26,331 bases of DNA from Minisyncoccota bacterium (GTDB lineage Bacteria > Patescibacteriota > Minisyncoccia > UBA6257 > HR35). Numbering within the stretch: the first letter of the stretch is position 1; the number at the start of each line of letters is the position of its first letter. Below, piece after piece: positions 1-8,945 of the stretch. The notes beneath the pieces were generated by a model. That model was given only the letters and a program-made list of their open reading frames with translations, was not told where the DNA came from and did not search any database. The DNA lies in the NCBI GenBank assembly GCA_938036275.1, contig CALHPI010000001.1, positions 1 through 26,331 on the forward strand, read 5' to 3'. The position numbers were made by a program, and so were the translations under genes.

Positions 1-1438
1 AGAAGAAGTTTTGCCATTAATTGATAAAAATAAGAAAAAGATTACAAAAGGAAAAATTGCTCTTATTTTAAAAAGAAAAGAAAATAATTTTCTTTATTCA
101 ATAAAAACAAGGCTTGGTTATGAAATTAAAGTTACTGCTGATCATCCAATTTATACTCCTTATGGAATGGTAGAAGCAGAAAAACTTAAAGAGGGAGATA
201 GATTAGTGATTTATCCTTTCAAAGGTGTTAAATATCAAAAACCTACGCATACTTTACTTATTGATGAAAATGATATTTTAAAAGCATTCGAAAATTTAAA
301 TCTAAATAAAGGTGGAAGAGCGTATGAGCAAATAATAAATTGGTTAAAAGAAAGAAAATTCCTTCCCCTTTATCTTGATGATAAAAAAATTCCCTATTTA
401 ATAAAAATATTGGGCTATATTTTAGGAGATGGTTCAATAATTTATCTTAAAAAATCCAAAAAACTTCATTCTTATTTTTATGGCCAATACAAAGATCTTT
501 TAAAAATTCAGAAAGATTTAAAGGAGTTAAATGTTAATTCAAAAATTTATTCAAGAAAACGCGTTCATAAATTTAAAAATACTTATGGAAAAATTTACAA
601 ATTTAAACATAATGAAATATGCTTAAAAGTCAGCTCAATAGCTTTTTCTCTTTTGCTTCATCTTTTAGGCTCACCAATAGGTAAAAAAACTGAAAAAGAA
701 TTTGGTATTCCTAAGTGGCTCGAATCTTCTCCTTTGTGGTATAAAAGATTATTTTTAGCTTCGTTTTTTGGTGCGGAGCTTTCTAAACCAAAAAATATAA
801 AAGCTAATAAATTTAATCTTTGTGCTCCAACCTTGAACATTAACAAAAACATTAAACTTACACAAAACGGAATTCAATTTATGAATGAAATTAAAAATCT
901 TCTTTTAGAATTTGGCATTAAAACTTCAACTGTTAAAGTTGTTGGAAAATTGGGCATTAAAAATAAAACTACTGGTTTAAGACTGCAAATTAAATCAGAA
1001 TTAGAAAATCTTTTAAAATTTTTCGAAATTATTGGTTTTGAATACAATCAAGAAAAACAAAAATTGGCTTGTTGGGCATCAGCCTATTTGAGATATAAAA
1101 AGAAAATAATCGATGAAAGAAAAACCATTAGAGAAAAGGTTAAAGAATTGTTTAAACAAAAAATTCCTGTCAGAGAACTAGTTTCATTATATTTTGGTCC
1201 TCATATACCAAGAAGTTTTATTGAACATTCTGTATGGTCAAACAGAGGATTACCAAGAATTTCATTTAATGCTTTGGGTTTTAGTGATTTTGTTAAAGAA
1301 TATTCTTACGGCAACGACGGATTTATTGTTGATGAAATTGAAGAAATAAAAAAAGAAAACTATCAAGGGTATGTCTATGATCTAACCATCAATGACAAAA
1401 ATCACAACTTCATTGCTAATAATTTTGTTGTTTCCAAT
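1..1438 (+). other. Intein with LAGLIDADG homing endonuclease, inside RtcB (partial)
   Basis: At least 479 intein residues are visible. Splicing block B (TADHP, bases about 134-148) holds the TxxH signature. Two LAGLIDADG-type motifs follow: ILGYILGDG (about 403-429) and LASFFGAEL (about 752-778); both keep an acidic last residue, so the endonuclease could be active. The C-terminal blocks read YDLTIN, HNFIANNFVVSN, then Cys as the +1 residue. The usual penultimate His is Ser here. Block A lies upstream of the window. The insertion point is directly before the conserved Cys of the CGVRL motif, a Mn2+ ligand of RtcB, so the same Cys serves splicing and ligation. From memory, archaeal RtcB inteins use the same site. 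Confidence 0.92.
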
Positions 1439-2569
1439 TGTGGTGTGCGTTTATTGGTATCTCCTTTCTTTTATGAAGAAATTAAAGATAAAATTCCGAA
1501 ATTGACTGAACAAATTTTTAAAGAAGTTCCCTCGGGAGTTGGTCGAGGTGGTTTTTGGAAACTAAATAATGATGAGATGAATAAAGTTTTGTCTGAGGGA
1601 GCAAAATGGCTTTATGAAATTGGTTATGCAGAAAAAGAAGATTTATCTGCAACTGAAAGTTATGGAAAGTTAGAAGGAGCTAATCCTGATAAAGTTTCCA
1701 AAACTGCTAAAGATCGTGGCCGGGATCAATTAGGAACAATCGGTGCTGGTAATCATTTTGTTGAAATTCAAAGAATTGCTGAAGTTTTTGATGAAGAAAT
1801 TGCTAAAAAATTAGGTTTAGAGAAAAATAAAGTTGCTGTTTTGATTCATTGTGGGTCAAGAGGCTTAGGTCATCAAGTTGCGACTGATTATATTAGAGAA
1901 GCTTTAAGATATTTAGATAGAAAAAATGTTGAACTTGTTGATCGGGAATTGGCTTATTTCCCTTATGAAAGTGAAGAAGGTAAAAATTATCTTTCAGCAA
2001 TGAAAGCTTCAGCCAACTTTGCTTTTGCTAACAGACAACTTATTAGTTATGAAGTAAGAAAAGCATTCAAAAAAGTTTTTGGCAAAGGTATTGAACTCAA
2101 ACAAGTTTATGATGTTGCTCACAATATTGTTAAAGAAGAGGTTTATGATAATAAAAAACTTTTAGTCCATCGTAAAGGAGCCACAAGATCCTTTCCAGCA
2201 AAACATCCTGAGCTTCCGGAAAAATATAGAGAAATAGGTCAGCCAACTTTAATCCCTGGCTCAATGGGAACTTCAAGTTATGTTTTAATTGGTCAAGAGT
2301 TAGCAATGGAGCTTTCTTTTGGTTCTTCACCTCATGGAGCGGGAAGAATGATGTCGCGCACTGAGGCTAAGAAAAAAATTAGAGGTTCAGAGCTTAAAAA
2401 AGAATTAGAATCTAAAGGAATTGCTGTGGCTGCGGGAAGTATGTCGGGTCTTGCTGAAGAAGCTCCAGTTGCTTATAAAGATGTATCTCAAGTTGTTGAA
2501 GTTGTTGATAAAATTGGAATTGCTAAAAAAATTGTTAAATTAGTTCCTTTAGGAGTAATTAAGGGTTAA
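1..2569 (+). CDS. rtcB: RNA-splicing ligase RtcB, intein-containing, 5' partial
   Basis: RtcB joins 2',3'-cyclic-phosphate and 5'-OH RNA ends, using Mn2+ and GTP, in tRNA splicing or RNA repair. The frame is already open at base 2, so the N-extein and the start of the intein lie outside the window. Bases 1 to 1438 encode intein; the C-extein (376 residues) begins at the Cys codon at 1439. RtcB signatures follow in order: CGVRLL, GAGNHFVEIQ, HCGSRGLGHQ, the AHNIVKEE segment holding the His that is guanylylated in the family, HRKGATRSFP, GSMGTSSY and SPHGAGRMMSR. The stop overlaps the stop of the convergent ftsH gene. An archease, the known activator of RtcB, is encoded at 15593. Identification of the family is secure. 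Confidence 0.96.
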   Translation, partial: EEVLPLIDKNKKKITKGKIALILKRKENNFLYSIKTRLGYEIKVTADHPIYTPYGMVEAEKLKEGDRLVIYPFKGVKYQKPTHTLLIDENDILKAFENLNLNKGGRAYEQIINWLKERKFLPLYLDDKKIPYLIKILGYILGDGSIIYLKKSKKLHSYFYGQYKDLLKIQKDLKELNVNSKIYSRKRVHKFKNTYGKIYKFKHNEICLKVSSIAFSLLLHLLGSPIGKKTEKEFGIPKWLESSPLWYKRLFLASFFGAELSKPKNIKANKFNLCAPTLNINKNIKLTQNGIQFMNEIKNLLLEFGIKTSTVKVVGKLGIKNKTTGLRLQIKSELENLLKFFEIIGFEYNQEKQKLACWASAYLRYKKKIIDERKTIREKVKELFKQKIPVRELVSLYFGPHIPRSFIEHSVWSNRGLPRISFNALGFSDFVKEYSYGNDGFIVDEIEEIKKENYQGYVYDLTINDKNHNFIANNFVVSNCGVRLLVSPFFYEEIKDKIPKLTEQIFKEVPSGVGRGGFWKLNNDEMNKVLSEGAKWLYEIGYAEKEDLSATESYGKLEGANPDKVSKTAKDRGRDQLGTIGAGNHFVEIQRIAEVFDEEIAKKLGLEKNKVAVLIHCGSRGLGHQVATDYIREALRYLDRKNVELVDRELAYFPYESEEGKNYLSAMKASANFAFANRQLISYEVRKAFKKVFGKGIELKQVYDVAHNIVKEEVYDNKKLLVHRKGATRSFPAKHPELPEKYREIGQPTLIPGSMGTSSYVLIGQELAMELSFGSSPHGAGRMMSRTEAKKKIRGSELKKELESKGIAVAAGSMSGLAEEAPVAYKDVSQVVEVVDKIGIAKKIVKLVPLGVIKG

Positions 2570-4389
2570 ATTTCTAAACTTCCTTTTGGTTCAGCAATCA
2601 ATTTTTCAAATTGTTTTTGTTCAATAACTTCTTTTTTAATTAAAACTTGACTGAGCTTTTCTAATTTATCTCTTTTAATTTCTAAAACTTTTAAAGATCT
2701 GTCTAAAGCTTGATTAATTATATTTCTAACTTCTTCATCAATTGTTTCGGCTGTTTTTTCTGAATATTCTTTTTCGAAAAATTCCGGACCAATAAAAGTT
2801 GGGCTTCTTCTTGTTAAAGAAACCGGACCTAATTTTTCTGACATTCCAAATCGAATTACCAATTGTTTAGCTAAATCAGTGGCAATCTCTAAATCATTAC
2901 TGGCGCCAGTGGTGATATCCCCAAAAACCAATTTTTCAGCAGCATAACCACCAAGCATTGAAGCTAATTCATCCAAAAATTCTTTTTTAAAGTAAAAACT
3001 TTTCTCTTCAGTTGGTAATTTCAAAGTATAACCACCAGCACGGCCACGAGAAATAATAGAAATTTTTTGAACAGGATTGGAATATTTCAAATAATGAGCA
3101 ACAATAGCATGACCAGCCTCATGATAAGCAGCAATTTCTTTTTCTTTTTGTGAATAAGCTTTAGTTTTTCTTTCCGGACCCAATAAAACTTTTTCAATCG
3201 AATCTAAAAGTTCTTTTTGAGTAATAAATTCTTTGTTTCTTCGAGCAGCTAAAATTGCTGCTTCATTACATAAATTAGCTAAATCAGCACCTGAAAAACC
3301 GGGCGTTCTTTCGGCAACCTGCCTTAAATTAATTTTGCTAATCTTTTTATCTCTTAAGTGAATTTTTAAAATCTCTTCCCGAGCTTTAATATCAGGAAGT
3401 TCTAAAACAATTTTGCGATCAAATCTTCCAGGTCGAAGAAGAGCTGGATCTAAAACATCAGGTCGATTAGTTGCCGCGAGCACTACTATCCTCGTTCCTT
3501 TTTCAAAGCCGTCCATTTCAACTAAAATTTGATTTAAGGTTTGTTCTCTTTCTTCATGACCTCCAGTTAGCCCAACTCCCCTTATTTTCCCAATAGCATC
3601 CAATTCGTCGATAAAAAGCAGGCAAGGTTGATTTTTTTTAGCAACTGCGAAGGCGTCACGGACTCTCGAAGCTCCCACTCCGACAAACATCTCAACAAAT
3701 TCCGAGCCAGAAATATAAAAAAACGGTACTCCTGCTTCAGCTGCAGTTGCTCTTGCCAGTAATGTTTTTCCACTACCTGGTGGTCCAACTAATAAAACTC
3801 CTTTGGGAATTCTTGCTCCAATTTTAAAAAATTTTTCAGGATTTTTTAAGAATTCAACAACTTCCATCAGTTCTTGCTTAGCTTCTTCTAAATTAGCTAC
3901 ATCTTTAAAAGTAACTCTGTCAGGATCATTGGGATTATAAACTTTAATACCGGATTTTCCAAAAGTAAAAATTTGTGTTGTTCCTCTTTGCGCTTGTTTA
4001 AAAAATTGCCAAAAAATCCAGGCAACTAAAAGAAAAGGCAAAATATTAAATAAAAAAGCTAAACTAATTTCTTTTAAACCAGTTGTTTCTTTTTTGATCT
4101 CTAAATTAAAAATAGTTGATGACGAAATACCATAATCTTTAAAGATTTGGGTAAGACTTTCAGCTGGATCTTTAGTAGTTTTTAAAATTTTCCCATCTTT
4201 AGTTTCAGCAATAATTTCGGAATCTGATTTGAAAATTATAGTTTTGATTTGATTATTTTTTACAGCTAACAGAAAATCTTCAAGGCTAACAGTTTGGCCT
4301 TTATAAATCTCTTGCATACCTAAGTATAAAATAACCAAAAGTAAAAGGAGAGAAAGAAGAATAAGATAGTTTTTTGATTTGAGATTCAT
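2566..4389 (-). CDS. ftsH: ATP-dependent zinc metalloprotease FtsH
   Basis: This is a membrane-anchored AAA+ protease that degrades membrane and some cytosolic proteins as a hexamer. The 607 residues show a first membrane segment (about 8-25), a short external domain, a second membrane segment (about 110-130), Walker A GPPGSGKT (202-209), Walker B LLFIDELDA (257-265), the second region of homology with TNRPDVLDPALLRPGRFDR (307-325), the zinc site HEAGH (423-427) and the third ligand region ASNDLE with Asp499. Length and order are normal for the family. Its ATG overlaps the stop of the upstream S1-like gene by four bases (ATGA), so the two are probably translationally coupled. Confidence 0.97.
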   Translation of the reverse strand: MNLKSKNYLILLSLLLLLVILYLGMQEIYKGQTVSLEDFLLAVKNNQIKTIIFKSDSEIIAETKDGKILKTTKDPAESLTQIFKDYGISSSTIFNLEIKKETTGLKEISLAFLFNILPFLLVAWIFWQFFKQAQRGTTQIFTFGKSGIKVYNPNDPDRVTFKDVANLEEAKQELMEVVEFLKNPEKFFKIGARIPKGVLLVGPPGSGKTLLARATAAEAGVPFFYISGSEFVEMFVGVGASRVRDAFAVAKKNQPCLLFIDELDAIGKIRGVGLTGGHEEREQTLNQILVEMDGFEKGTRIVVLAATNRPDVLDPALLRPGRFDRKIVLELPDIKAREEILKIHLRDKKISKINLRQVAERTPGFSGADLANLCNEAAILAARRNKEFITQKELLDSIEKVLLGPERKTKAYSQKEKEIAAYHEAGHAIVAHYLKYSNPVQKISIISRGRAGGYTLKLPTEEKSFYFKKEFLDELASMLGGYAAEKLVFGDITTGASNDLEIATDLAKQLVIRFGMSEKLGPVSLTRRSPTFIGPEFFEKEYSEKTAETIDEEVRNIINQALDRSLKVLEIKRDKLEKLSQVLIKKEVIEQKQFEKLIAEPKGSLEI

Positions 4390-5423
4390 TGTAACTTTAA
4401 AATTAAGCTTTTGTCTTTAGCCTTTAGCTTTTCGATAACAAAATTGTAATTTTGGCCAACTTCAAGTTTGTCAAGATTTTCAAAAACAAGTCCCTGAACT
4501 CCATCAATATCAACAACCCCAAAAATTTCATTTTTTTCTTTCAAAATTCCTGAAACAATATCTTTTTCTTTATGATTTTTAACAAAAGAAATCCAGGGGT
4601 CAGGAGTAAGATCACGAAGACTAAAACTTGCCTTATCTTGCTTAATTTGAATTAACTTAGCTTCCAAAACATCACCAATTTTAAAATGCTCCTCAAAATT
4701 ACCGGCTTTTTCTTCGGGAATTTCGGAGATATGAATTAAACCATCCATAGGTGGGTTTTCATTAAATCTAACAAAAAGACCAAAATGACTATAACCAACA
4801 ACCTTGACTTTTAAGATATCACCAATCATTAATCTATTTAAAATATCTTGATAAATTTCCTCTTTGGCTGCTTTTTCTGATAAAACAAGTTTATTTTGCT
4901 TAGGATCAACAGAAACAATTCGACATTTTATTTTCTGACCAACAAATTTTTTTAAATGTTCGTAAATAAGATTTTTATTATTATTTTCAACCCGAGGATA
5001 ATATTCCGGCGAGAGTTGAGAAACAGGAATAAAACCGTGGATTCCTTCGACTTCAACCAACCAACCACCACGATTAGCATCTTTAATCTCAAGTTCCAAA
5101 ATTTTATTACTTCGATAAAGTTCAAGAATTTTCTGCCACCTATCAATATCAGTTATTTCCTGTAAGATTATTTCATAATTACCATAACCGTCATTTAGGC
5201 CAACAATTTTAACACCAACTCGATCACCAGGTTTTAATTTTTGAGCCAGCTCTTTGCTTTGTAAATAAAAAACGCCATAAAGCCGTCCCGTGCCATAAGG
5301 ACTTAAATCAACATAAAGCTCCTGCTTTTTTTTACTCAAAACAATACCCTCTAAAATTGAACCAATCTCTAAGGATCTAACACTGCCAATCTTAAAATTA
5401 TTCATTTGTTTAACTGTGTTCAT
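4386..5423 (-). CDS. rpsA: S1 RNA-binding domain protein (ribosomal protein S1-like)
   Basis: The 345-residue protein has about four S1 OB-fold repeats: residues 16-90, 108-187, 201-278 and a weaker one at 288-345. The third is the clearest, with GDILKVKVVGYSHFGLFV and the MDGLIHISEI strand. S1 proteins bind mRNA on the 30S subunit and help non-Shine-Dalgarno initiation, which fits the scarcity of Shine-Dalgarno sites in this window. E. coli S1 has six repeats; shorter versions are common in other phyla. The ATG at 5423 was kept because it follows a TATAAT by a plausible distance; an in-frame ATG at 5405 is an alternative. It is first in a two-gene unit with ftsH. Confidence 0.85.
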   Translation of the reverse strand: MNTVKQMNNFKIGSVRSLEIGSILEGIVLSKKKQELYVDLSPYGTGRLYGVFYLQSKELAQKLKPGDRVGVKIVGLNDGYGNYEIILQEITDIDRWQKILELYRSNKILELEIKDANRGGWLVEVEGIHGFIPVSQLSPEYYPRVENNNKNLIYEHLKKFVGQKIKCRIVSVDPKQNKLVLSEKAAKEEIYQDILNRLMIGDILKVKVVGYSHFGLFVRFNENPPMDGLIHISEIPEEKAGNFEEHFKIGDVLEAKLIQIKQDKASFSLRDLTPDPWISFVKNHKEKDIVSGILKEKNEIFGVVDIDGVQGLVFENLDKLEVGQNYNFVIEKLKAKDKSLILKLQ

Positions 5424-5434
5424 CGCTAAGATTG

Positions 5435-5443
5435 TGTTATAAT
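5435..5443 (+). promoter_or_regulatory. Extended -10 promoter (TGTTATAAT) for the 5453 gene
   Basis: TGT followed by a perfect TATAAT (5438-5443) lies 9 bases before the ATG at 5453, so the transcript should start at or within a few bases of the start codon. No good -35 box is seen, as expected for an extended -10 promoter. Confidence 0.6.
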
Positions 5444-5446
5444 TTA

Positions 5447-5452
5447 ATTATA
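5447..5452 (-). promoter_or_regulatory. -10 box (TATAAT) for the S1-like gene, minus strand
   Basis: Read on the minus strand, 5452 to 5447 is TATAAT. Transcription would start near 5440 and leave a leader of about 17 bases before the ATG at 5423. It interleaves with the plus-strand promoter, so polymerases at the two sites should compete. The 8-mer ATTATAAT at 5447-5454 is a perfect palindrome. Confidence 0.5.
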
Positions 5453-5926
5453 ATGGAAATAAAAAAAATTGACAATTATTGCGAAATTTTTCTTAATGGA
5501 CAAAGATTTGTTCTTGACCCGACAAATCTTAAAGAAACACCACCCTTAATTTTAACCAATCCTTCTTTAAATGTAAATAGGGACAAAATTTTTAATTCAC
5601 CTGGCGAATATAATGTTGGCAATGTTTATATCCGTGGTTTTGATGATAAAAATTATATCTCTTATTTATTTGAAAGTGAAGATGGCAAAATTTTTTATTT
5701 AGCCGGCGAAGTGAGCGAAGAAACAATTAAAAAATTGAAATTAGCTAAAATTGATTTAGATGCTCTAATTATCAAAGGACCTTTTTCTCAAGAACTTCTT
5801 TATTTTAAACCTAAAGTAATTTTTTCTTTTCAGCAACTTGATCTACCAAAATTCTCTAAAGAAAAAGTTAACCAGATCAAAGTTAATTTTAACAAGGTCA
5901 AAAATTTAATCTATCTTTTACAATGA
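5453..5926 (+). CDS. Metallo-beta-lactamase-fold-like protein lacking metal ligands
   Basis: The 157-residue protein follows the strand order of the small metallo-beta-lactamase-like hydrolases (Lactamase_B_3/UPF0173 type): GQRFVLDP matches the early strand before the metal site, SPGEYNVGNVYIRGF matches the conserved PGEY segment, GKIFYLAGE sits where HxGD is expected, and IDLDALIIKGPF sits where a PVGG-type loop is expected. The HxHxDH motif is missing: TNPSLNVN is found in its place. An enzyme role is therefore doubtful. The ATG at 5453 is preferred to an upstream TTG at 5432 because the -10 box lies inside that extension. It overlaps the next gene by ATGA and leads the gyrA gene cluster. 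The fold assignment is from pattern memory. Confidence 0.6.
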   Translation: MEIKKIDNYCEIFLNGQRFVLDPTNLKETPPLILTNPSLNVNRDKIFNSPGEYNVGNVYIRGFDDKNYISYLFESEDGKIFYLAGEVSEETIKKLKLAKIDLDALIIKGPFSQELLYFKPKVIFSFQQLDLPKFSKEKVNQIKVNFNKVKNLIYLLQ

Positions 5927-6117
5927 ACAAATCAGTCTTTTATTCCTTTATTATCATGATAGTTTTGATTTTTCTTTGGTGGTTTAGCGGGGGAACAATT
6001 ACTGGTCTTCGTCAAACACCAGCTCCAGTTGATTATTTGACTGCTATTTTCTGGAAAAATTTTAAAACTGAGGCGGCGACTATTTTTGAAGCTATGTCTT
6101 CTTTTTTTAAGAGATGA
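5923..6117 (+). CDS. Small single-pass membrane protein, unknown function
   Basis: This 64-residue protein has one hydrophobic segment (about residues 5-24, ending in WWFSGG) and a short C-terminal tail rich in aromatic residues. I do not recognise a family. It is probably real because it overlaps both neighbours by ATGA, at 5923 with the metallo-beta-lactamase-like gene and at 6114 with gyrA, which is the standard junction of this gene cluster. The orientation would place the tail outside if the short N-terminus stays in the cytoplasm; that is an inference from the hydrophobicity pattern only. Confidence 0.7.
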   Translation: MNKSVFYSFIIMIVLIFLWWFSGGTITGLRQTPAPVDYLTAIFWKNFKTEAATIFEAMSSFFKR

Positions 6118-8423
6118 AAGAAAAAATAATTACCCAAGAAATTACTAAAGAACTTAGAGATTCTTATCTTGATTATGCGATGTCAGTAATTGTCTCGCGA
6201 GCTTTACCTGATGCTCGGGATGGTTTAAAGCCGGTTCAACGAAGGATTTTATATACAATGAAAGAATTGGGACTTTGGGCACGCGAGAAATTTACAAAAT
6301 GTGCTAATATTGTTGGAACTTGTATGGCGCGCTATCATCCTCATGGTGATATGCCAATTTATGAAGCTTTAGTAAGAATGGCTCAAGATTTTAGTTTAAG
6401 ATATCCTCTAATTTGGGGTCAGGGTAATTTTGGTTCAATTGATGGCGATCCTCCAGCTCAGATGAGATATAGTGAAGCCAAACTCTCAAAAATTGCTGAA
6501 GAGATGTTGATTGATATTGATAAAGAAACTGTTGATTTCCGAGCCAATTATGATAATACCAGACAAGAACCAGTTGTTTTGCCGGCTAAAATTCCTAATT
6601 TAGTAATTAACGGCTCCTTAGGAATTGCTGTCGGAATGGCAACAAGTATTCCGCCTCATAACCTTTTAGAGGTAATGAATGCTCTGAAATATCTAATTAA
6701 TCATCAAGAAGCAACCACTGAAGAGATTTTAAAAATTATCCGCGGACCGGATTTTCCTACTGGTGGCACAATCTATGGCGCCCAAAAACTAAAGCAAATT
6801 TATGAAGAAGGAAAAGGAGGTATAACCTTGCGTGGTGATGTTGAAATTGAAAAAACAAAAAAAGAAAGATTAATTATTACTTCAATTCCTTGGCAAGTAA
6901 ACAAGGCTGAACTTGTTAAAGAAATCGCCACTTTAGCTTTAGAAAAAGTTTTGCCAGAAATAAAAGATGTTCGTGATGAATCCAATAAAGAAGGAGTTAG
7001 AATTGTTATCGAAACTAAAGGCGGTGATTTAGAAAAATTGAAAGAAAATCTTTACCGTTTAACTTCGCTTCAAAAAGTTTTTTATGTTAATTTGATTGCT
7101 CTTGATAAAGGTCTTCAGCCAAAGATTTTTAGTTTGAAAGATCTTTTACTTGCCTGGCTTGAGCATCGCCGTCAAGTTATTTACCGGCGAACCAAATTTG
7201 ATCTGGAAAGAAACAAAGAGAGAATTCATTTATTAGAGGGTTTTGATAAAGCTCTAGAAAATTTAGATCGTGTCATTAACACCATTAAAAAATCAAAAGA
7301 TCGCCAAGAAGCTCTTCAAAATTTAATGAAAAAATTTTCTCTATCGGAAAAGCAAGCTAACGCTATTTTAGAAATGCCCTTAAGAACTTTAACGCAAATG
7401 GAGCGCCATAAAATCCTCGAAGAACTTAAAGAAAAAAGAAGTATAGTTAAAGAATTAGAAATGATTTTGCAAAGTTCTAAAAAAATTGATGAGATTATTA
7501 TAAAAGAAGCTGATGAAATTATTAAAAACTATCCTTCGCCAAGATTGACCAAAATAGTTGAAAGTGAAGCTAAGATTGAGCTTACTGAGACTGTTCCGGA
7601 AGAATCAGTTTGGCTTTTTGTCGATAATAAAAATTTAGTTAATTTGATTCCCTTAGAAAAATTAAATTTAGAAAAAATTTTTAAAGAAAAAAATTTTCCG
7701 AAAATTTTAAAACAAGTTTTCACTAAAGACCGTTTAATTATTTTAAGTAAGCAGGGTAAAGTTTACAATCTTCCTTTAGCTAATTTTTATCATTCATCTA
7801 AATATTTAGAATCGCAAATTTCTTTAGAGAGAGATGATGCAATTGTTAAAATTCTTATTGAGCCTGAAACTAAATATCTTTTCTTAGTCACTGAAAATGG
7901 TTTGGGTAAAAAAATAAAATTAGAGGAAATTTTGAGTCAGAGAAAAACAGGTGTTCAAGCAATTAAATTAAAGAATGATTTAGTGGTTGATGGTTTTTGT
8001 TTAAATGGGGGCGAAACAATCGGTCTTTTAAGTGAAGAAGGAAATATTTTGCTTTTTAAAGAAAATTTACCTTTACAAGGTCGATCAGCTCGAGGAGTCA
8101 GAGTGCTAAAAGGTTCTAAGGTTAAAAAAGCTTTTCTGAAAAAAAGTGATCTTTTACTTTTAGTGTTTAAAAATGGTTTTTGTAAAAAAACAGATCTTCG
8201 AGAGATTAAAATTCAAAGCCGTGGTACTCGTGGGGTGAAAATTTTTGAACCCAAGTATGGAGATTTAATTTTTGCCGAAACCTTATCTGATGAAATCGAA
8301 ATGATTTTGTCTGATGATAAAATCAAAAAAATCGAAATTAAAAAATTACCGCTTCTTAAAAGAACTCAGGCAGCTAAAAAAATTGATGATGTTAATTTAA
8401 TTAATTCTGTTATTTTGATTTAA
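6114..8423 (+). CDS. gyrA: DNA gyrase subunit A
   Basis: GyrA is the breakage-reunion subunit of the type IIA topoisomerase that introduces supercoils with GyrB. The 769 residues contain the N-terminal [17 protein letters not shown] signature (about 28-44), the quinolone-determining helix [16 protein letters not shown] (74-89), the catalytic Tyr119 in QMRYSEAKL, the [17 protein letters not shown] segment and a C-terminal beta-pinwheel from about residue 500 with blade motifs such as [11 protein letters not shown] and [11 protein letters not shown] canonical QRRGGKG GyrA box is not seen; SQRKTG is the nearest. Met80 stands at the E. coli Ser83 position and Glu84 at Asp87. ParC cannot be strictly excluded, but gyrB-like sequence lies at 25697. 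Confidence 0.93.
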   Translation: MKEKIITQEITKELRDSYLDYAMSVIVSRALPDARDGLKPVQRRILYTMKELGLWAREKFTKCANIVGTCMARYHPHGDMPIYEALVRMAQDFSLRYPLIWGQGNFGSIDGDPPAQMRYSEAKLSKIAEEMLIDIDKETVDFRANYDNTRQEPVVLPAKIPNLVINGSLGIAVGMATSIPPHNLLEVMNALKYLINHQEATTEEILKIIRGPDFPTGGTIYGAQKLKQIYEEGKGGITLRGDVEIEKTKKERLIITSIPWQVNKAELVKEIATLALEKVLPEIKDVRDESNKEGVRIVIETKGGDLEKLKENLYRLTSLQKVFYVNLIALDKGLQPKIFSLKDLLLAWLEHRRQVIYRRTKFDLERNKERIHLLEGFDKALENLDRVINTIKKSKDRQEALQNLMKKFSLSEKQANAILEMPLRTLTQMERHKILEELKEKRSIVKELEMILQSSKKIDEIIIKEADEIIKNYPSPRLTKIVESEAKIELTETVPEESVWLFVDNKNLVNLIPLEKLNLEKIFKEKNFPKILKQVFTKDRLIILSKQGKVYNLPLANFYHSSKYLESQISLERDDAIVKILIEPETKYLFLVTENGLGKKIKLEEILSQRKTGVQAIKLKNDLVVDGFCLNGGETIGLLSEEGNILLFKENLPLQGRSARGVRVLKGSKVKKAFLKKSDLLLLVFKNGFCKKTDLREIKIQSRGTRGVKIFEPKYGDLIFAETLSDEIEMILSDDKIKKIEIKKLPLLKRTQAAKKIDDVNLINSVILI

Positions 8424-8945
8424 ATGTTTTTAAGACCAACTGATATTATCCAAGAGTTAAGAATGAAAAAATATCTTCTTCCTGGAATGACCGGAGCTGA
8501 TTTTGGTTGTGGTGGCGGTTACTTTACTTCCCTTTTAGCTAATGAGGTTGGTCCGGAAGGAAAAATTTATGCTCTTGATGTTCAAGAAGAAGTTTTAAAA
8601 GAAGCTCAGGAATTTTTGAAAAATTTAAATTTAAAAAATGTTAAATTTCTTAGACAGGATTTAGAAGTAAGTTCTGGATTAGAAGCAAATTCGCTTGATT
8701 TTGTTTTTGTTTCTCAAGTTCTTTATCAATCAGAAAAGCCCGAAAAAATTATTGCTGAAGCTCAAAAAGTTTTGAAAAATAATGGCTACTTAATTTTAAT
8801 TGAGCCTCAAGAAAAAAATCCTCTTTTCTTTGGTCAGAAAATTTATTCTTTAGAAGAACTTACCAATTTTATTGAAAACCAAGGCTTAAAAATTGTTGAA
8901 ATTAAAACAATTGGCGAATATTATTTATTCATTGCTCAAAAATGA
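8424..8945 (+). CDS. Class I SAM-dependent methyltransferase
   Basis: The 173-residue protein has the Rossmann-like methyltransferase core: motif I GADFGCGGGYFT (about residues 24-35), an acidic end of strand 2 in YALDVQEEVL, and the motif IV region LDFVFVSQVLYQ (about 92-103), followed by LKNNGYLILIEP. It resembles Methyltransferase_11/UbiE-like proteins, but the substrate cannot be told. It is short and lacks a substrate-capping domain. The ATG directly follows the gyrA stop with no gap, and its stop overlaps the next start (ATGA), so it is read as part of the gyrA transcript. Confidence 0.85.
   Translation: MFLRPTDIIQELRMKKYLLPGMTGADFGCGGGYFTSLLANEVGPEGKIYALDVQEEVLKEAQEFLKNLNLKNVKFLRQDLEVSSGLEANSLDFVFVSQVLYQSEKPEKIIAEAQKVLKNNGYLILIEPQEKNPLFFGQKIYSLEELTNFIENQGLKIVEIKTIGEYYLFIAQK

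Noticed and set aside
4952..5165. Open frames on both strands inside the S1-like gene
   Set aside because: They are out-of-frame shadows; the S1 repeats are continuous through this region in the minus-strand frame.
5432..5452. TTG start at 5432 for the metallo-beta-lactamase-like gene
   Set aside because: The extension contains the promoter -10 box and adds a non-conserved stretch; the ATG at 5453 is preferred.
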